DNA of 64,000 nt, taken from assembly GCA_022432975.1 (NCBI GenBank), contig CM039503.1, forward strand, positions 49,331,259-49,395,258. The letters are read 5' to 3'. Shown in pieces: positions 38,101 through 50,386 of the stretch (positions are counted from its first letter, which is position 1; every line of letters begins with the position of its first letter). Origin of the DNA: Begonia masoniana (lineage: Eukaryota; Streptophyta; Magnoliopsida; Cucurbitales; Begoniaceae). The position numbers and the translations under genes were made by a program. The notes under the pieces are model-generated. The model searched no databases. It was not told the origin of the DNA and was given only the letters and a program-made list of their open reading frames with translations.

Positions 38101-40806
38101 ATAGAGATTAGATATCATTTCCTTAGAGACCATGTACAAAAAGGGGATATCACTTTGGAATTTGTCAACTCATGTAATACCCGGCTTTATGGGATTTTTA
38201 TATTATAATATTTGAGGGCATTTTTGTAAATATATCAAATCAAGCTCGTTTTATGAAAAGAAAACGTCATTACAATTCTAACAATTAATAGGAATTTTAA
38301 GAAATTTACGAGAATTTTCGGAGCAATAACGCTATATTTCGAGTAATTACGTTTCTCGTAATATAGAAGACATTTTAGTAAAAATAGTAAACGAGGTCCG
38401 ATTTACAAACGGACAGTTTTAATAAATCTCAAATAATAAGTTGGACTTATTGGTGAAATAAGGAGATTTGGTGGAATCGAATAGCTAGTTAATTAACGAA
38501 ACAAACGACGAAACGAATATAAAAACAATGCAAGGGCAAAACGGTAATCTGCCAAATCAATATTATAAAATAACAAAACTTTTTCTTTCTCCTCACTTCT
38601 TCTCTGCCATCGCGAAAACACCAGAGAGCTATTCTCTCTTCTCCCTCACGGCGAGTTCTCCACTTCCGACCTCCGTTCTCTACTCCGATCGTCTCAATTC
38701 TTCGCGATTTCTTCTCCTCTCGCAACCCTAGATAAGAATCTATGATTTCGGAATGTTATTTTTCAGTTTTCACAGAGTTTGAATGTTAGGGTTTCGTTAG
38801 GGTTTATGTGAAAAACGTGAATTTTGAGTTCAAAATTGATAGGTTTGTCGTGATTAAGGATATAGTGAACGTATTGGACGTTATTAGACAAAGTTAAATT
38901 GATTTTTGAAAAAAGTTAAAAATTGGAGAATTTTCGGGTTTTTAGGAAAACTCGTTAATTGTGATTTTGAACTATCGAACACTAATTGGTGGTTTAAATA
39001 CTTCGATTAGTTAAGTTAAGATTTTAGGAAATTCCTTAGTTAAGGATTTTGTTATGTTTTGGACATTAAATTCTTTTAAGCTCGTGTTGACGACAATTTG
39101 GTGAAACTGCTTAGGTGAACAACGCTCGTGGACGGAGCTTGAGCTGCAACGGACACGAGGTAAGTTTTCATGATTTTCTCTGGCCGATTGGCCTACACCG
39201 TACGTCGAAGTCGTCTCGAGGAGTTTTGGTGACGCGTATGTTTAAATTGTTTTGGTTGGATAGTTAGGATTAGTTCTGTATAGGTTATGCTTTTAATTGC
39301 TTTATTGTCTCGATGGTACGAATCATGTATGTTTACTTTATGTCATATTGAACTGTTCACGCATCACATGTTTTTAAAAGAACATAGAAAATGAATTTCT
39401 GCACGATGTTTTAAAGAAAATGGCGATGTGGCTTGGAGAGGGGCTTGACCTATTGTGAAGATCGACTACGGGTTTGTCACAATACCACATCTATTATGTA
39501 CTCATACAGTTATACAGTTATAGGTCATGCGAGATGGGGCTCAGGCACGGCTGTACGTGTTGTAAGCGTGTACCCCCCTCCTCTAGCCGGAAAGAGTAGT
39601 CCGACCGCTGGATGTGCTCTCTCCGGTTAGGGGGTTGAGATCTCGGTGACACCTACAGAGTAAAGATAAAGAAGATGTTGCATGATTTCTAAACTCATAT
39701 GCATAGCATGCATGTACATTTACGAGAGCTTGCTGAGATTTTATCTCATAGGTGTCTGTATGGTGTAGGTGACTTCGATATAGGTGAGGACGAGATCCCT
39801 TCACCTGAGGAGTGATGCAGTTGACGGAGGATGGTCGCGGGAGTGTATTGGCGCAGTCGAGGCGCATTTTGACCCATGGGGACGTATGTATGGTGTTTTG
39901 AGGGTATTGGGTTATGTATAAAGTTAGAACATTTTAGGATGTTTGGATCTGATAATAGATAGGTTTATGTTTGATGTTTTAAACGTTTTTGGAAACCTGT
40001 TTTATAAACTGCTTTTGTAAAGTTTTCATTGGAACTGCATGGTAATTTAAAACATGAGGGATTTTTGATTTTTAAACATATCCATGCAGTTAGTTTTTAC
40101 GAAAGTTTAACTTATGTTTAGGCCGTTTAGTTAGGATTGCTAAATTGTGAAGTGAGTTAAGTTTTGTTGAAATGTTAGAGTTTATGTTGTGCAAGAATGG
40201 AAGAATGCATGAAGAAAAAGGTGAACTATTGCTCTCTGGAATTTTTGGATTCCAGAGAGCATTTGTATGAAAAAAAAACAAAAGAGAAAGATGAAGAAGA
40301 AAGTGGTGACTGGGCGCGGGGGTGAAGGGCGAGATCGCCCCTCCTTGTCTTGATACAGCGACCGATCGCTGGCACAGAGGGGCGACTGATCGCCCCTGCT
40401 GTTTGGTGCATCAGCGATCGATCTCCTGAATTTGGAGATCGATCGCCCCTCCCTTTTGGTTGACTGTTTTTATAGTTTTGTCCTCCCTGTAATTTTAATT
40501 GTTTCAATTGATTTTAAGATTTATTTAATTAGTTTTATGTTTTGTTTTAAGTGATTTAAAAACTAGATTTTAATTCCGACTTCAATTCTGATTTCGATTT
40601 CGATTTAAATTCTGCCTAGAGTTTATTTAAAGTATAGGGATAAAAAAAATATATATGTACGGGAAATCGGGTACAGTAAATAGGGTCATCACAACTCATC
40701 AAATCAATTAGCAGATATTTTTACAAAACCATTGGATGAGAAGACTTTCAATGATATAAGAATTCATTTGGATCTAATTAGAATTGAAAGTTTTCGAAAA
40801 ACCTAA
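35138..40806 (+). pseudogene. LTR-3 pol: protease, integrase, RT, RNase H, split by LTR-7
   Basis: Protease has the intact DSGCSRHMTGD motif (35185 onward). Integrase finger and D,D,E motifs (LLHIDLFGP, IRSDHGGEL, NGVVERKNR) are present, but a 17-bp tandem duplication (35918-35951) shifts the frame. TGA at 36828-36830 replaces the Trp codon at the integrase-RT junction. RT carries YVDD with further stops at 37119-37121 and ~37287 and a frameshift near 37505. RNase H has [14 protein letters not shown] and WCDNTSA. The final coding segment is interrupted at 38172 by LTR-7 and resumes at 40699 with NQLADIFTKPLDEK, stop 40804-40806. Confidence 0.92.
38173..40693 (+). mobile_element. LTR-7: 2.5-kb solo LTR inside LTR-3 RNase H
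   Basis: Begins TGTAATACCCGG and ends GGGTCATCACA, flanked by TSD ACTCA (38168-38172, 40694-40698). No internal coding domain is present, so it is a solo LTR, probably Gypsy (the TGTAATACCC start is common among plant Gypsy LTRs). A cluster of GATCGATCGCC palindromes lies at 40318-40456. The 39560-40690 part is similar, in reverse, to LTR-8. Confidence 0.93.
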
Positions 40807-41113
40807 ATTTTTAAGTGTTTACATCGACCACTCTTTCCATTGGCATCAGAAGATATACATCATCCACTCTCCGTCGGAAGATATGTGCATCTATCAGGTG
40901 ACACGTGTCACTTGTCATTCATCGGGTGATATCCGATTTACAAATCTATATTCTTAGAGTCGGGCGAAACCCTAGAGCATTCAAACTTATTTGTTTAAGA
41001 CGTTTCATCTCTTCGCGCTCTTTTAATAGCTCCTGCCCTATCCGTCGGTTCTCTACTCCATAATCTTCTTCTCTTTCGAGTTTCAAGTTCAGAAAGTTGT
41101 TCAACCGACAAAA

Positions 41114-42306
41114 TGACATCTTCATCTCGAGCTGTTCAGGAACCGGCCAAGAAGAAGGCCAAGGCTTCAATTCGTCAGCCACGAGAGCTTCCTCGTGCAA
41201 CTCAGTGACCGTCTCTCTACTTCCTCAGTCATGCTGCCGAAAACAAGTATCATGACGACTTTAAGCATAAATCCTTGATTCCAAGTCGTGGTATAGTCTA
41301 TGAGGATTTAGTTGGCTTGGATATTATTGAACCCCTGAAGAGTCTCGGATTATTGAGGTTATTTGACGTTGAATCATTCTATTACCCAGTAGCAATTAAG
41401 ATGTTTTATGTCAATTTTGGCTTTTCTTCTGACTTCTCTACAATCACAAGCTATGTGTATGGAAAACACATAGTTATAACATCCCAAACCATCAATGAAC
41501 TTTTGGAGAGTCCCCATTTAGATAACCATGTCAAATTCTATGAGTCAGGGCATGAGCCCCCACTCCTTAACTCTCCTGAGGGTCATCAGTTTTTGAAGAC
41601 AATAGCACTAGGCCCGAATCACATTTCTGATAACTTAAAGAGCAAGCACCTCACCATCCGGGCTCGGCTCTTCCATCAAATTATTTGGTACAACATCATT
41701 CCCAAGGGTGGTCATTATGATGAAGTGAGTGGAATGGAATTATTTGTTCTGTTTGCACTCTACCAACAGACCCCCTTCAACATGGGATTTGTTGTTTTGA
41801 GAAGGATGATTCAGATTGTCTTAACCAAGGCTACATCGCTTCCATACAATCTGCTTCTCATGAAAATTTTTGAAAAGTTTGAAGTGGAATATCCAGAGGA
41901 AGATGACCCCTTCCGTCTTCAACCTTCAAGCTTCTACTCGATCTCCACTCTGAAGAGAATGAGGATCAAAATGACAAGAAAAAGGGGAGTTTGTCTTAGA
42001 TGAGACCCGTACGAAGGTTTCTAAGGCACCTTCTGCCAAGTTGGGGAAGAGGAAGATTATCCTGCAGGAGGAGTCAACTCACGAAGGAGTGGATGAATCT
42101 GAAATCCCTGCCTTCGTTAATTCACCCTCATCCTCTCAGGTGTCACGCTCAACCTCTTCGCCGGACTCTTGCTCCTCCTATTCCAAGCCACCCTACCCCA
42201 TCCCTTCCAACTCATACTTTTGCGGCACCTTCAGCTCACTCACCTGTGCCTCTTCCACTTCCAGAGATTCCTACTTCTCCTTCTCTGGCCGCTCCAACAT
42301 TTTTTT
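41114..42306 (+). pseudogene. LTR-3 3' accessory frame, 5' part
   Basis: Starts MTSSSRAVQEPAKKKAKAS, aligned with the LTR-4 accessory frame. A TGA replaces the Trp of the (E)WPSLYF motif near 41206, a frameshift lies near 42000, and the Pro-rich spacer is cut at ~42306 by LTR-8. The globular region HLTIRARLFHQIIWYNIIPK and the RMIQ...TSLPYNLLLMKIF segment are conserved with LTR-4. Confidence 0.82.
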
Positions 42307-42309
42307 CAC

Positions 42310-43530
42310 CTTAGCGACCCTTAAACTATTTCTAATTTTTACCGTATTTATTTATTTATTTATCATCATACCCTTTTACTATCCTTGTAAACCTCGTGAC
42401 TTTTGAGCGGAATTTAAATCAGAAACTAAACTGTTAAAACGTTCGAATCAATTTTTAAAACACTTAAACAAAACTTAAAATAATTGAAATAAAACAATTA
42501 AAAGCAATTAAATCCATCGGCCAACAATCAAGGGACAGAAGGGACTTTTGTCCTGAATTCAACAAGGGCGATCGATCGCCATCACCAAAAATGGGAGGGG
42601 CGAATGATCGCCCCTCACTGCGGTGAACCATCGCCTCGCGATCGTTCACCTGGCTATCGATTCGCCCATTTTGGGCGATCGAACGCCACGCTCCCTGGAT
42701 TTTTCCAGGGAGTAGCGATCCTTTGTGGCGATCGATCCCTTCCTCAGGTGATCGATCGCCAAGTCCGCTGGAAATTTATTTTCCAGTGAACTTGCATAGC
42801 TTCCCCCCTCTTTTCCTTCTTTCTTCCTACATACCACATACACTTCGTTTCATTTACTCTATACAACCTCAACATCTCAAACACCCCAACATTCTTCATA
42901 ATTTCATAACGCCAACCATACCTACTCAAGACGTCTTTAACACGAAATACATTTTCATGAAAACGAACTGCGTGGATCCGTTTAAAAACTAAACAATTCC
43001 TCCTATTTTTAAATCACTAACCATTCCAACGAAAACTATCCAAAAGCAATTTATAAAAACCGGTTTCCAAAACGTTTAAAAATCTCTGAACATAAACCTA
43101 TCAACTATCCAGATTCCCAAACATCCTAGTATGTTCAACTATACAGTTATTCTTTCTAGTCTATCATCAGCCCAAAACATCCCAATTCCCTCAAAACACA
43201 TACGTACATCCCCACGGGTTGGGTTAAGCTTCGACTGCACTAGCACATCCCTGCGAGCCGTCCTCCATCAACTGCCTCACTCCTCGGGTGGAGGGATCTC
43301 GTCCTCACCTATATCCTGATCACCTACACCATACAGACAATCTATGAGCTAAAGGCTCAGTAAGTTTCGTAAATGCAATGCATGCTGTGCGTATGAGTTT
43401 CAGAAATCATGCAATATTTTCTTATCATTATGTCACAGACATATTGTCATCGAGATATCAGCCCGCTAAATGGAAAGGATTCATCCCGCGGTCAGACAAC
43501 CCTTTCTATCTAGCGGAGGGGGGGTACATG
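42310..43530 (-). mobile_element. LTR-8: truncated inverted relative of LTR-7
   Basis: Reverse-strand similarity to 39560-40690 of LTR-7: GATCGATCGCC palindrome cluster (42565-42770), the TCCTCACCTATATC / CACCTACACCATACAGACA block (43300-43340) and the GGAGGGGGGGTAC block (43505-43518). One LTR end is missing and no TSD was found, so it is a partial LTR; the borders are approximate. Confidence 0.75.
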
Positions 43531-44171
43531 CTCACATAACTGAGATGATGGCCTGTATTGCAAGTTTAGGAACTGCTCTCAGTTCTATTAAGGATCAGAT
43601 GCATGCATCATTTGATGCCACCTTTACTAGTTGTCTTCCAGAATTGATCAACTGGAGACAGATTTAAATCAGACAAGAGTGGACTTGAGCAAGGACCTTG
43701 ACTTAGTTCAAGATCGGTTGGCTCACAAGGTGGATAGACTTGAAGGCTCTCTCACAAAGGTCCTTTAGTCTATGCAGTCTGATATCCAAGCTCTTCAACC
43801 AGAATAGTTTACCCCTCTTTGTTTCTCAGAGGCTTGTTCTGCCGACTTACTCCCTCCGATCATCAGACCAGAGGTTGACGAGGAAGTGAACTCAATGTCC
43901 TTGGATATTCAGGATGCTGAGCTTTGGTTCCCCTATCACCAAGTCCCCATCTAAGCTACCACGTTCAATGGCTGCACTTCCGACTAATCCACCGGTCAAG
44001 CCTCCACCGTGTATGGACTTGGTGGTGTATCGAAGTCCTTTTCAGCCTTCTGCTTCTTATGCTTCTACTCCCGATTTTGAACCTCTTATAGTTCTTAATG
44101 CCGATATGAACTATGCAGTGCCTCCTTCAATTAGGAATGAGTTGTGGAAGCGGTTTCTAGACTTAGATTAA
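43530..44171 (+). pseudogene. LTR-3 3' accessory frame, 3' part
   Basis: Resumes after LTR-8 with the coiled-coil region (EMMACIASLGTALSSIKDQM, compare SIDRLETALNSFESRF in LTR-4) and ends ELWKRFLDLD with stop 44169-44171. Frames change several times in between. Confidence 0.75.
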
Positions 44172-44528
44172 ATAGGAGATTTTTTTTTTGTGCACAATTT
44201 TACAGATTCACTAGATGCACAAGTTTTTGTTTGGTACTTTGATTTTCCAATTTCTTCAATATACAAATGTTGTCTCATTGACTGCTTTTTACTGTTTTTT
44301 TTTATAATGTCAAAGGGGGAGAAAGTAGGACAACACTGATTAAAGCAAATGTGTTTGAGTAGATTTGATATGGCATTGATAGTATGCATGTTTAAGTTAA
44401 ATACTGTGAACTGTGTTTTGAAAATTAAATTGGATTGAATGCACATGTTGTGGGGGAGCTAGGATTATAGGGGAGAGATATTTAATCAATTTATACTTAT
44501 AGTTTGTCATCATTAAAAAAGGGGAGAT

Positions 44529-45891
44529 TGTTGACTTAAATAATGTTTAAGTCTAAAGATGTTTTTGATGATGTGTTTTAAGAAGTGTAATTTGATTAAG
44601 TTAAATATATGAGATTAATGAATTATGCTGATGAGATTAATAAGTTGATTAATAAATTAAATATTGACCTCATCATATATTTCTCTAGCTTTTACATGGA
44701 AATGCCCTTTGAAAAGGGTATTTTAGTTGCATAACAAATCCGGTTAAGTGTTCAGGGTTTGATAGCTAAACAGGGCTGAAACCGATAAAGTACTACATAT
44801 CTACGAAGTAGAAGAAAAGATATCCACCGCTAGCAAAATGACAAAGTTTACGTCTACCGGTGGCTCATCACTGTGATTATCCGCCTTGTTGGACAAAGCT
44901 GCTGGCAGAGTCTTCTGCTAAGTAATATCTTACGAAGACTTCTACCGCTAAACAGTATCTTTTGATTGTCTTCCGCTAGACTTGTTATCCACCGATGGTA
45001 CTTCAAAGGCAACATCTACCGCTGAACAGCATCTTCCGCCGGCATAGCAAAGAATGACATCTACCGGCAAAAAAAAGTGACGTTGACCACTTACATCTAC
45101 CGGCAGAAGAAAGTGACGTTGACCACTTACATCTACCGCAAGCATTGAAAATATACATCTTCCGATGGCAGGTCAATGACGCATTCTTCCAAAGTCTTAG
45201 CGCTAGAAATTTAAAATACCGCGAAGCAACAGTGATACTTGTCCAATGCCTTAACTCTAGTTCATTAATGGCGAAGAACGAAAACGACTTCAGAACACAA
45301 TGGCTAGCTGTCTATGTACGGATGTTTCTCCAACGGTCATAAAATTTTCATATTCAGATGAGAAGCTTTCCAGATCTGAAGCCGATTACAGACAGAGTAT
45401 AAAGGGGAGAAAGAAGCTCGGGAGAACAACTTTTGCTGAAATTATCCTTGAATCCTTGTGAGCAAATACTTAGCAATACTCTGCGATTTTCTATCTCTCT
45501 GATTAAAAACTTGAGATTTTACTTAAGAGAGAGTGCAGTCTTGTGCAAAATTTATCATACTGTAAAAGTATAAAGGCAGTGGATTGTCGTCCGTGAAGAA
45601 CAATCCAGATTTGTAAGAGGCAGTAGATCGTCGCCCGTGAAGTGCGATCTAGTTTTCTCTGAGGAGAAAAAAAGAATCTTCAATGGGGAGCCTTGGAGCG
45701 TGGACGTAGGTAAGTTTGGCCGAACCACGTTAAAAACTACAGTGTCCATTTTCTCTCTTCTCTTACTTTATATTTGCCTGTTTGTTTGCTGTAAATCTAG
45801 TAATTGCATACAAGAGAGAAAGCGATTAGATTAAGCTAATAAAATTTAAAAAGTCTAATTCACCCTCCTCTTAGACAATAACGATGCTACA
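44529..45891 (+). repeat. 3' LTR of LTR-3
   Basis: Begins TGTTGACTTAAATAATG and ends GATGCTACA, followed by TSD CTAAG. TATA box at 45398-45403. Nearly identical to 21129-22453. Confidence 0.95.
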
Positions 45892-46809
45892 CTAAGTACA
45901 CGCACTCTGCCTACCCCCTTCGGCACAAACCCTCCTTGATCCATGATATGTAAATGATGAACAAGAACATGATTTCCATGATATGATCAAGAACACGAAC
46001 ATGAATATGATTCTCCTGATCTGTATAAAGAATGTGAACATGATTTTATTAATATGCATTCATGAGTATTTATGTATATGTTGCACTCCTTACTAAGCAT
46101 TAGGCTTATAGTTTAAACATTATAATGTAGGTGACGAGTTGGAAGGTGAGGACCTCAAATTGAATGAAAATGTCTAAGTCGGGTTGCTGGATGGTGCTCA
46201 TGGCATGGATTTTGTAGCTGGGTGGCGATTTTGACTCGTGGAATGCTGCTCTTAGTATGTTTTAATATGACTATGATATTGAGTGAAAGTAAGATAAAGA
46301 TTTCTATGAACGATAAATACTGTGATAGTTAAGTACTGAAATGGTTTAAGAGGATTTAATATCAAAGGTTTTTAAGCGTTTTTCCTTAAGTCTTTCGCTA
46401 CACATGTTTAAGTTTTTATGAGTAAAATTGTTTTCATTTGAAATGAGATGTGAGAATATTTACAGTGTCAGCTCCAGAGAGCTAGCCGAACGTTCGCCAG
46501 GGGAAGCGATCGATCGGTTGTCTATGTATTCTGTTTTGTAAGTAAAAACAGTCGTCCAGAGTTGTGTAAGTAAAAATATAAACCGTTGTCCAGAGTTAGT
46601 TGGACAAATACGTCGTCCAAAGTAAGTAGTCACATGACTGTGGATGACGAAATCACGTGGTCTGTGAACGACAAACTTAAGTAAGTTCATGGACGTTAGT
46701 CTGTGGACGATGAGTTATGTAGCCCGTGGACAATGAAGTCACGTGGATCATGGACGATAAAGTCACGTGGTCTGTGGACGAAAAATCCAAATAAGTCTGT
46801 GGACGATAA

Positions 46810-49115
46810 TGTAACGACCCCAACCTAGTCAGGGCTGCCACGAGCATTGCCTTGACGTACATTTACTTCTAGTTTCATTTCATGATATAAAACTTTTCAT
46901 TTTTCCTTGTGACACCATAAATCCTAGACTCGGATCATAAATCATTTAAAGTTATATATATATATATTCGAAAACTCGTGGACATATAACTTAAACAACG
47001 TCAACTAAAATCTTAAACCCACTGAACTCAACCCATAGACTTATTTAAGCTTATCATCCGTAGGCCACGTGTCACCCACATGACTTCAATAACTCGGCAG
47101 ATGACATCCACTGCTCAATAGTAACAAAACATATCCACCGCTCACATTCACTGAATACATCCACCGCTCAACAGTAACAAAACATTTCCACCACTCACAT
47201 TCACTGAATACATCCACCGCTCAGACCACGTGTTACCCACGTGACTTCATTAACTCGGCAAATGACATCCACTGCTCACATTCACCACTCACTTCTGTCG
47301 AGCGACATCCACCGCTCAACAGTAATATCTCACATTTACCGATGACGTCAGTCGGATGACTCATTCACCCAGCATCCACCGGTCAGTAACACTCAACTTT
47401 CGCCGATGACGTCGGCCGGATGACTCGTTCATCCAGCATCCACTGATCATCATAAATACTCAACATCCGCCGGTGACGTCAGCCGGATGACTCAATCACC
47501 CAGCACCCACCGATCAATACTAACACTCAACATCAACCGATGAACAGTAACACTCAACATCCGACGGTGACGTCAGCCGGATGACTTAAACATCCAAATA
47601 ATCCTTAACTTCTATGAACCTCAAACTTCATTTCTATAAACTCATGCAACAAAATTCATAAACTCGACCCGAATACGCGTAGCGAAAGACTTAAAAGAAA
47701 CGGATGAAAACCTTTTATCATAAAAGCAATCTTTAAAACATAACATTGTACCAGACAATCCCAATATTCATCATCATAAGAAGACCTATTTTACTTATAC
47801 TTCAGTATCATAATCCTTACTAAAATATACTAGGAGCAATATTCCGCGGTCAAAATCGCTTCCCAGCCACAAAATCACGCCATGAGCATCTTCCAGCAAC
47901 CCGACTTAGACCTCTTCATTAGGTTTGAGGTCCTCACCTTCAAATTCGTCATCTACATCATAAGGTTTAAACTATAAGCCTAATGCTTAGTAAGAAGTGC
48001 AAGGTATGCATAATTACTCATGAACGTATACTCAATAAAATCATATTCTTATTCATCGATCATATATCATACATTATGGAGGAATTAGTGCCGTAGGGGG
48101 TAGGCAAAGTGCGTGTACATGGCCCCCTCTCGGCCAATCATCTTGGTCCATCCCTAGACAGTGACATGGTCAAACCACCCCAACCCTCACTTAAATATAG
48201 TTACATGCATTTCATTGTTATATATCATTCATAAAAGGGACATGTTCTTAAAACGTTTTACATTTTTGGAAGGTAAATCGTAATACGTGAAATATACATA
48301 CAAAACAGAACATTACACCAAAGAAAACTCAGTCATCCAGCGTATACCGTAATACAAACCACAAACATCCAGACATTGTCAACAACAAGCTTAACCTAGT
48401 ACCCTTGTGATGCAGAGCCCTAAGGGCCGGAAGTCTTAATGCACTCACTTACCTGGATTCCTTTGCTATGTCGTGCCTTCACTTGAATCATTTTCCACCT
48501 AGGACATTTCATACTTCAATGTTAAATATGTCCTGAATAATCTAAACTCATAGCTGGTAAAATCTTAGCTAAAGAAATCATCATAGATTCTAGCTTGAAC
48601 CTTCTAAGGCATTTCGCTGGGCACTTAGTGTGCAGAGCTTAACTTTCAAAATATTAATGGCATCATCACCTAATTTGCCAGATTCATATAGATTTTAGAT
48701 TCTCCAATAGAATATCGACAACGTCTAGGATTCTATACCAATGCCAATACAGAAGACTCGAAATACTGTCATTATTCAAACATTATTAGATTCTAAGCCC
48801 TTAAACACCAACTAGTAATCATCCTTAATCGAAAGCTTAATAAGTGAATCACCTAAACCTTACCTGAGCTTTGAATCGTCGAAGAAGGAGGAGGAGGAAT
48901 CGGTTGCTGAAGGAGGAAATCGCTAGAGGAAAAATGTCGGCGACAGGAGGGTTTAAATGAGGTTTTAGACTTTCCAATTTCTACTTATACCAAATAAAAC
49001 TAACTTAATTACAATTCTGCCACTAAACCTACTTTCATTTATAATCTCTTTATTACATAAATCACACCATAATTAACTGCGGGAAAAATACCTGACCAAG
49101 GTGCTGGTTGTTACA
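46810..49115 (-). mobile_element. LTR-6: inverted solo LTR of the LTR-2 family, nested in LTR-2
   Basis: On the minus strand it begins TGTAACAACCAGCACC (49115) and ends GGGGTCGTTACA (46810). TSD GATAA flanks it (46805-46809, 49116-49120). Blocks matching LTR-2 in reverse include the CTTAGGTGGAGAA/GGACATTTCATAC region (48490-48520 versus 20640-20690) and CTTACCTGG/CCAGGTAAG. It carries an array of degenerate CATCCACCG motifs (47085-47590). Confidence 0.92.
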
Positions 49116-49484
49116 GATAAAGTTTAGTTAAGCATTCTGGCAGAGAAAGTCAAACGTCCACGCTGCCTTCTGTTTTCAAACGTCCACACCGCCTTCTGAT
49201 TTTAGTCGTCCGCGCTGTCTTCTGTTTCTGTTATCCATTCCTGTCTGTTATAACGTCTACCCCTACTGTTTAAATTGATGAAACCCGAGAGGAAAAATAC
49301 TGTTCCTTCAATGAAACCCGATATGAATGAATCGAGTTATGAGGATTTAAGGTTTTTAGTTTGATGTTCTTTTAAACGTCCACGAGTTATTTTATTTTAA
49401 AAAATTACAAGCAGTTGTTCTTAGATTTAAATAACTAAGTTATGTCAAGAATATGTCGCGACCTACTGGGGTCGTGACAGCTTC

Positions 49485-50386
49485 ACTTGGCACATTTTGG
49501 AGACATCACTTGGTGGATCACTTGGCACATTTGGACTCATCACTTGGAGGATCACTTGGAGGCACCACACTAGGAGGCACATTTGGGCCACTCTTTTGGA
49601 GTTTCATTTTCAGCCCATGGAGTTCCAAATTCAAGGGAAGCTCAAGATTGCATTTTCAGCCTTGCAAAGACATGTTAGTGAGCTCATGGATGGATGACTT
49701 GGCATCCATACCCACCATTGATCACTTTTGGGGTGGCTCATCTTTCCACCATTGGATTTGTGCTTGTTGGATTTGATCTTGACCATCCACTTCCTTTTTG
49801 TCATCCACGGCCCTCATTACATCTTACTTTTGGAAATCTTAATCTAGCCTAAGGTCTCTGTATATAGTCTACTCTTTGTAATAGTTAAAAACCTTTTGTC
49901 AAATTTGAATAGAATTTCGTTTTCCTTTTGAGCATTGCTCTTGAAGTCTACGATTTGTACCAAAACCGTGAAAGAATGAGATCTCCATTGATATCCAAGC
50001 CTAAAGGTGCTTGAATATCTCTTACCCTTCTTCTTCCTCTCTCTTTGGAGAGCATATAGGTTGAAGAAGGCAAACCTTCCCCAAGGTGGTTGGTGTTTCC
50101 TTTGGGAAAACACATTTGCCTCAAAGTAAAACATAAGATAGTTTTGGGGGCCTCCAAGGGGCTATCATTTACCACAATTTTTCATCTATTTACGTTCATT
50201 TTTTCGCATTGCCATTGTCACAACTTTTCTTCTTCACACACTCCTCTACATTTCATCTTTTTATTACATTTCATTTGGACCTCATCTTCATCTTCATTTT
50301 GCACAAATCCGAGAGGACACTATCACCCGAGCACCTTTAGTTCTTTGTGATTTTTGAGCTAACTCTTTTTGGGGCTTGGCTCATCA
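49485..50386 (+). repeat. 5' LTR of LTR-1, 3' portion
   Basis: Continuation of the LTR that starts at 19529-19984, split by LTR-2. It is highly similar to 59269-60194: both run from ACTTGGCAC through a pyrimidine-rich stretch to GGGGCTTGGCTCATCA. The end at 50386 is set by loss of similarity to the 3' copy. Confidence 0.88.

Larger units (their letters stand above)
21129..45891 (+). mobile_element. LTR-3: Copia/SIRE-type retrotransposon, interrupted by three insertions
   Basis: It is bounded by TSD CTAAG (21124-21128, 45892-45896). Parts: 5' LTR 21129-22453, primer-binding site 22456-22467, internal region from 33501, 3' LTR 44529-45891. The internal region codes in Copia order for gag, protease, integrase, RT and RNase H, plus an additional 3' frame as in SIRE elements. 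A polypurine tract (AAAAAGGGGAGA, ~44515-44526) precedes the 3' LTR. It contains LTR-4, LTR-7 and LTR-8. Many stops and frameshifts make it non-autonomous now. Confidence 0.94.
19985..49479 (+). mobile_element. LTR-2: solo LTR (~2.4 kb without insertions) in LTR-1's 5' LTR
   Basis: It starts TGTAACAACCAGC at 19985 and ends GGGGTCGTGACA at 49479, flanked by TSD GCTTC (19980-19984, 49480-49484). Its own sequence is 19985-21128, 45897-46809 and 49121-49479; the rest is LTR-3 and LTR-6. No internal gag-pol of its own is present, so it is a solo LTR produced by recombination. It contains a duplicated CCAAGATTTCTGCCCGTAAG block (21067-21122) and repeated GTGGACGA-type motifs at 46500-46809. It is the same family as LTR-6, opposite strand. 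Confidence 0.88.

Noticed and set aside
38173..40693. Intact retrotransposon between the two halves of LTR-3 RNase H
   Set aside because: No gag, pol, primer-binding site or second LTR inside; the TSD shows it is a solo LTR.
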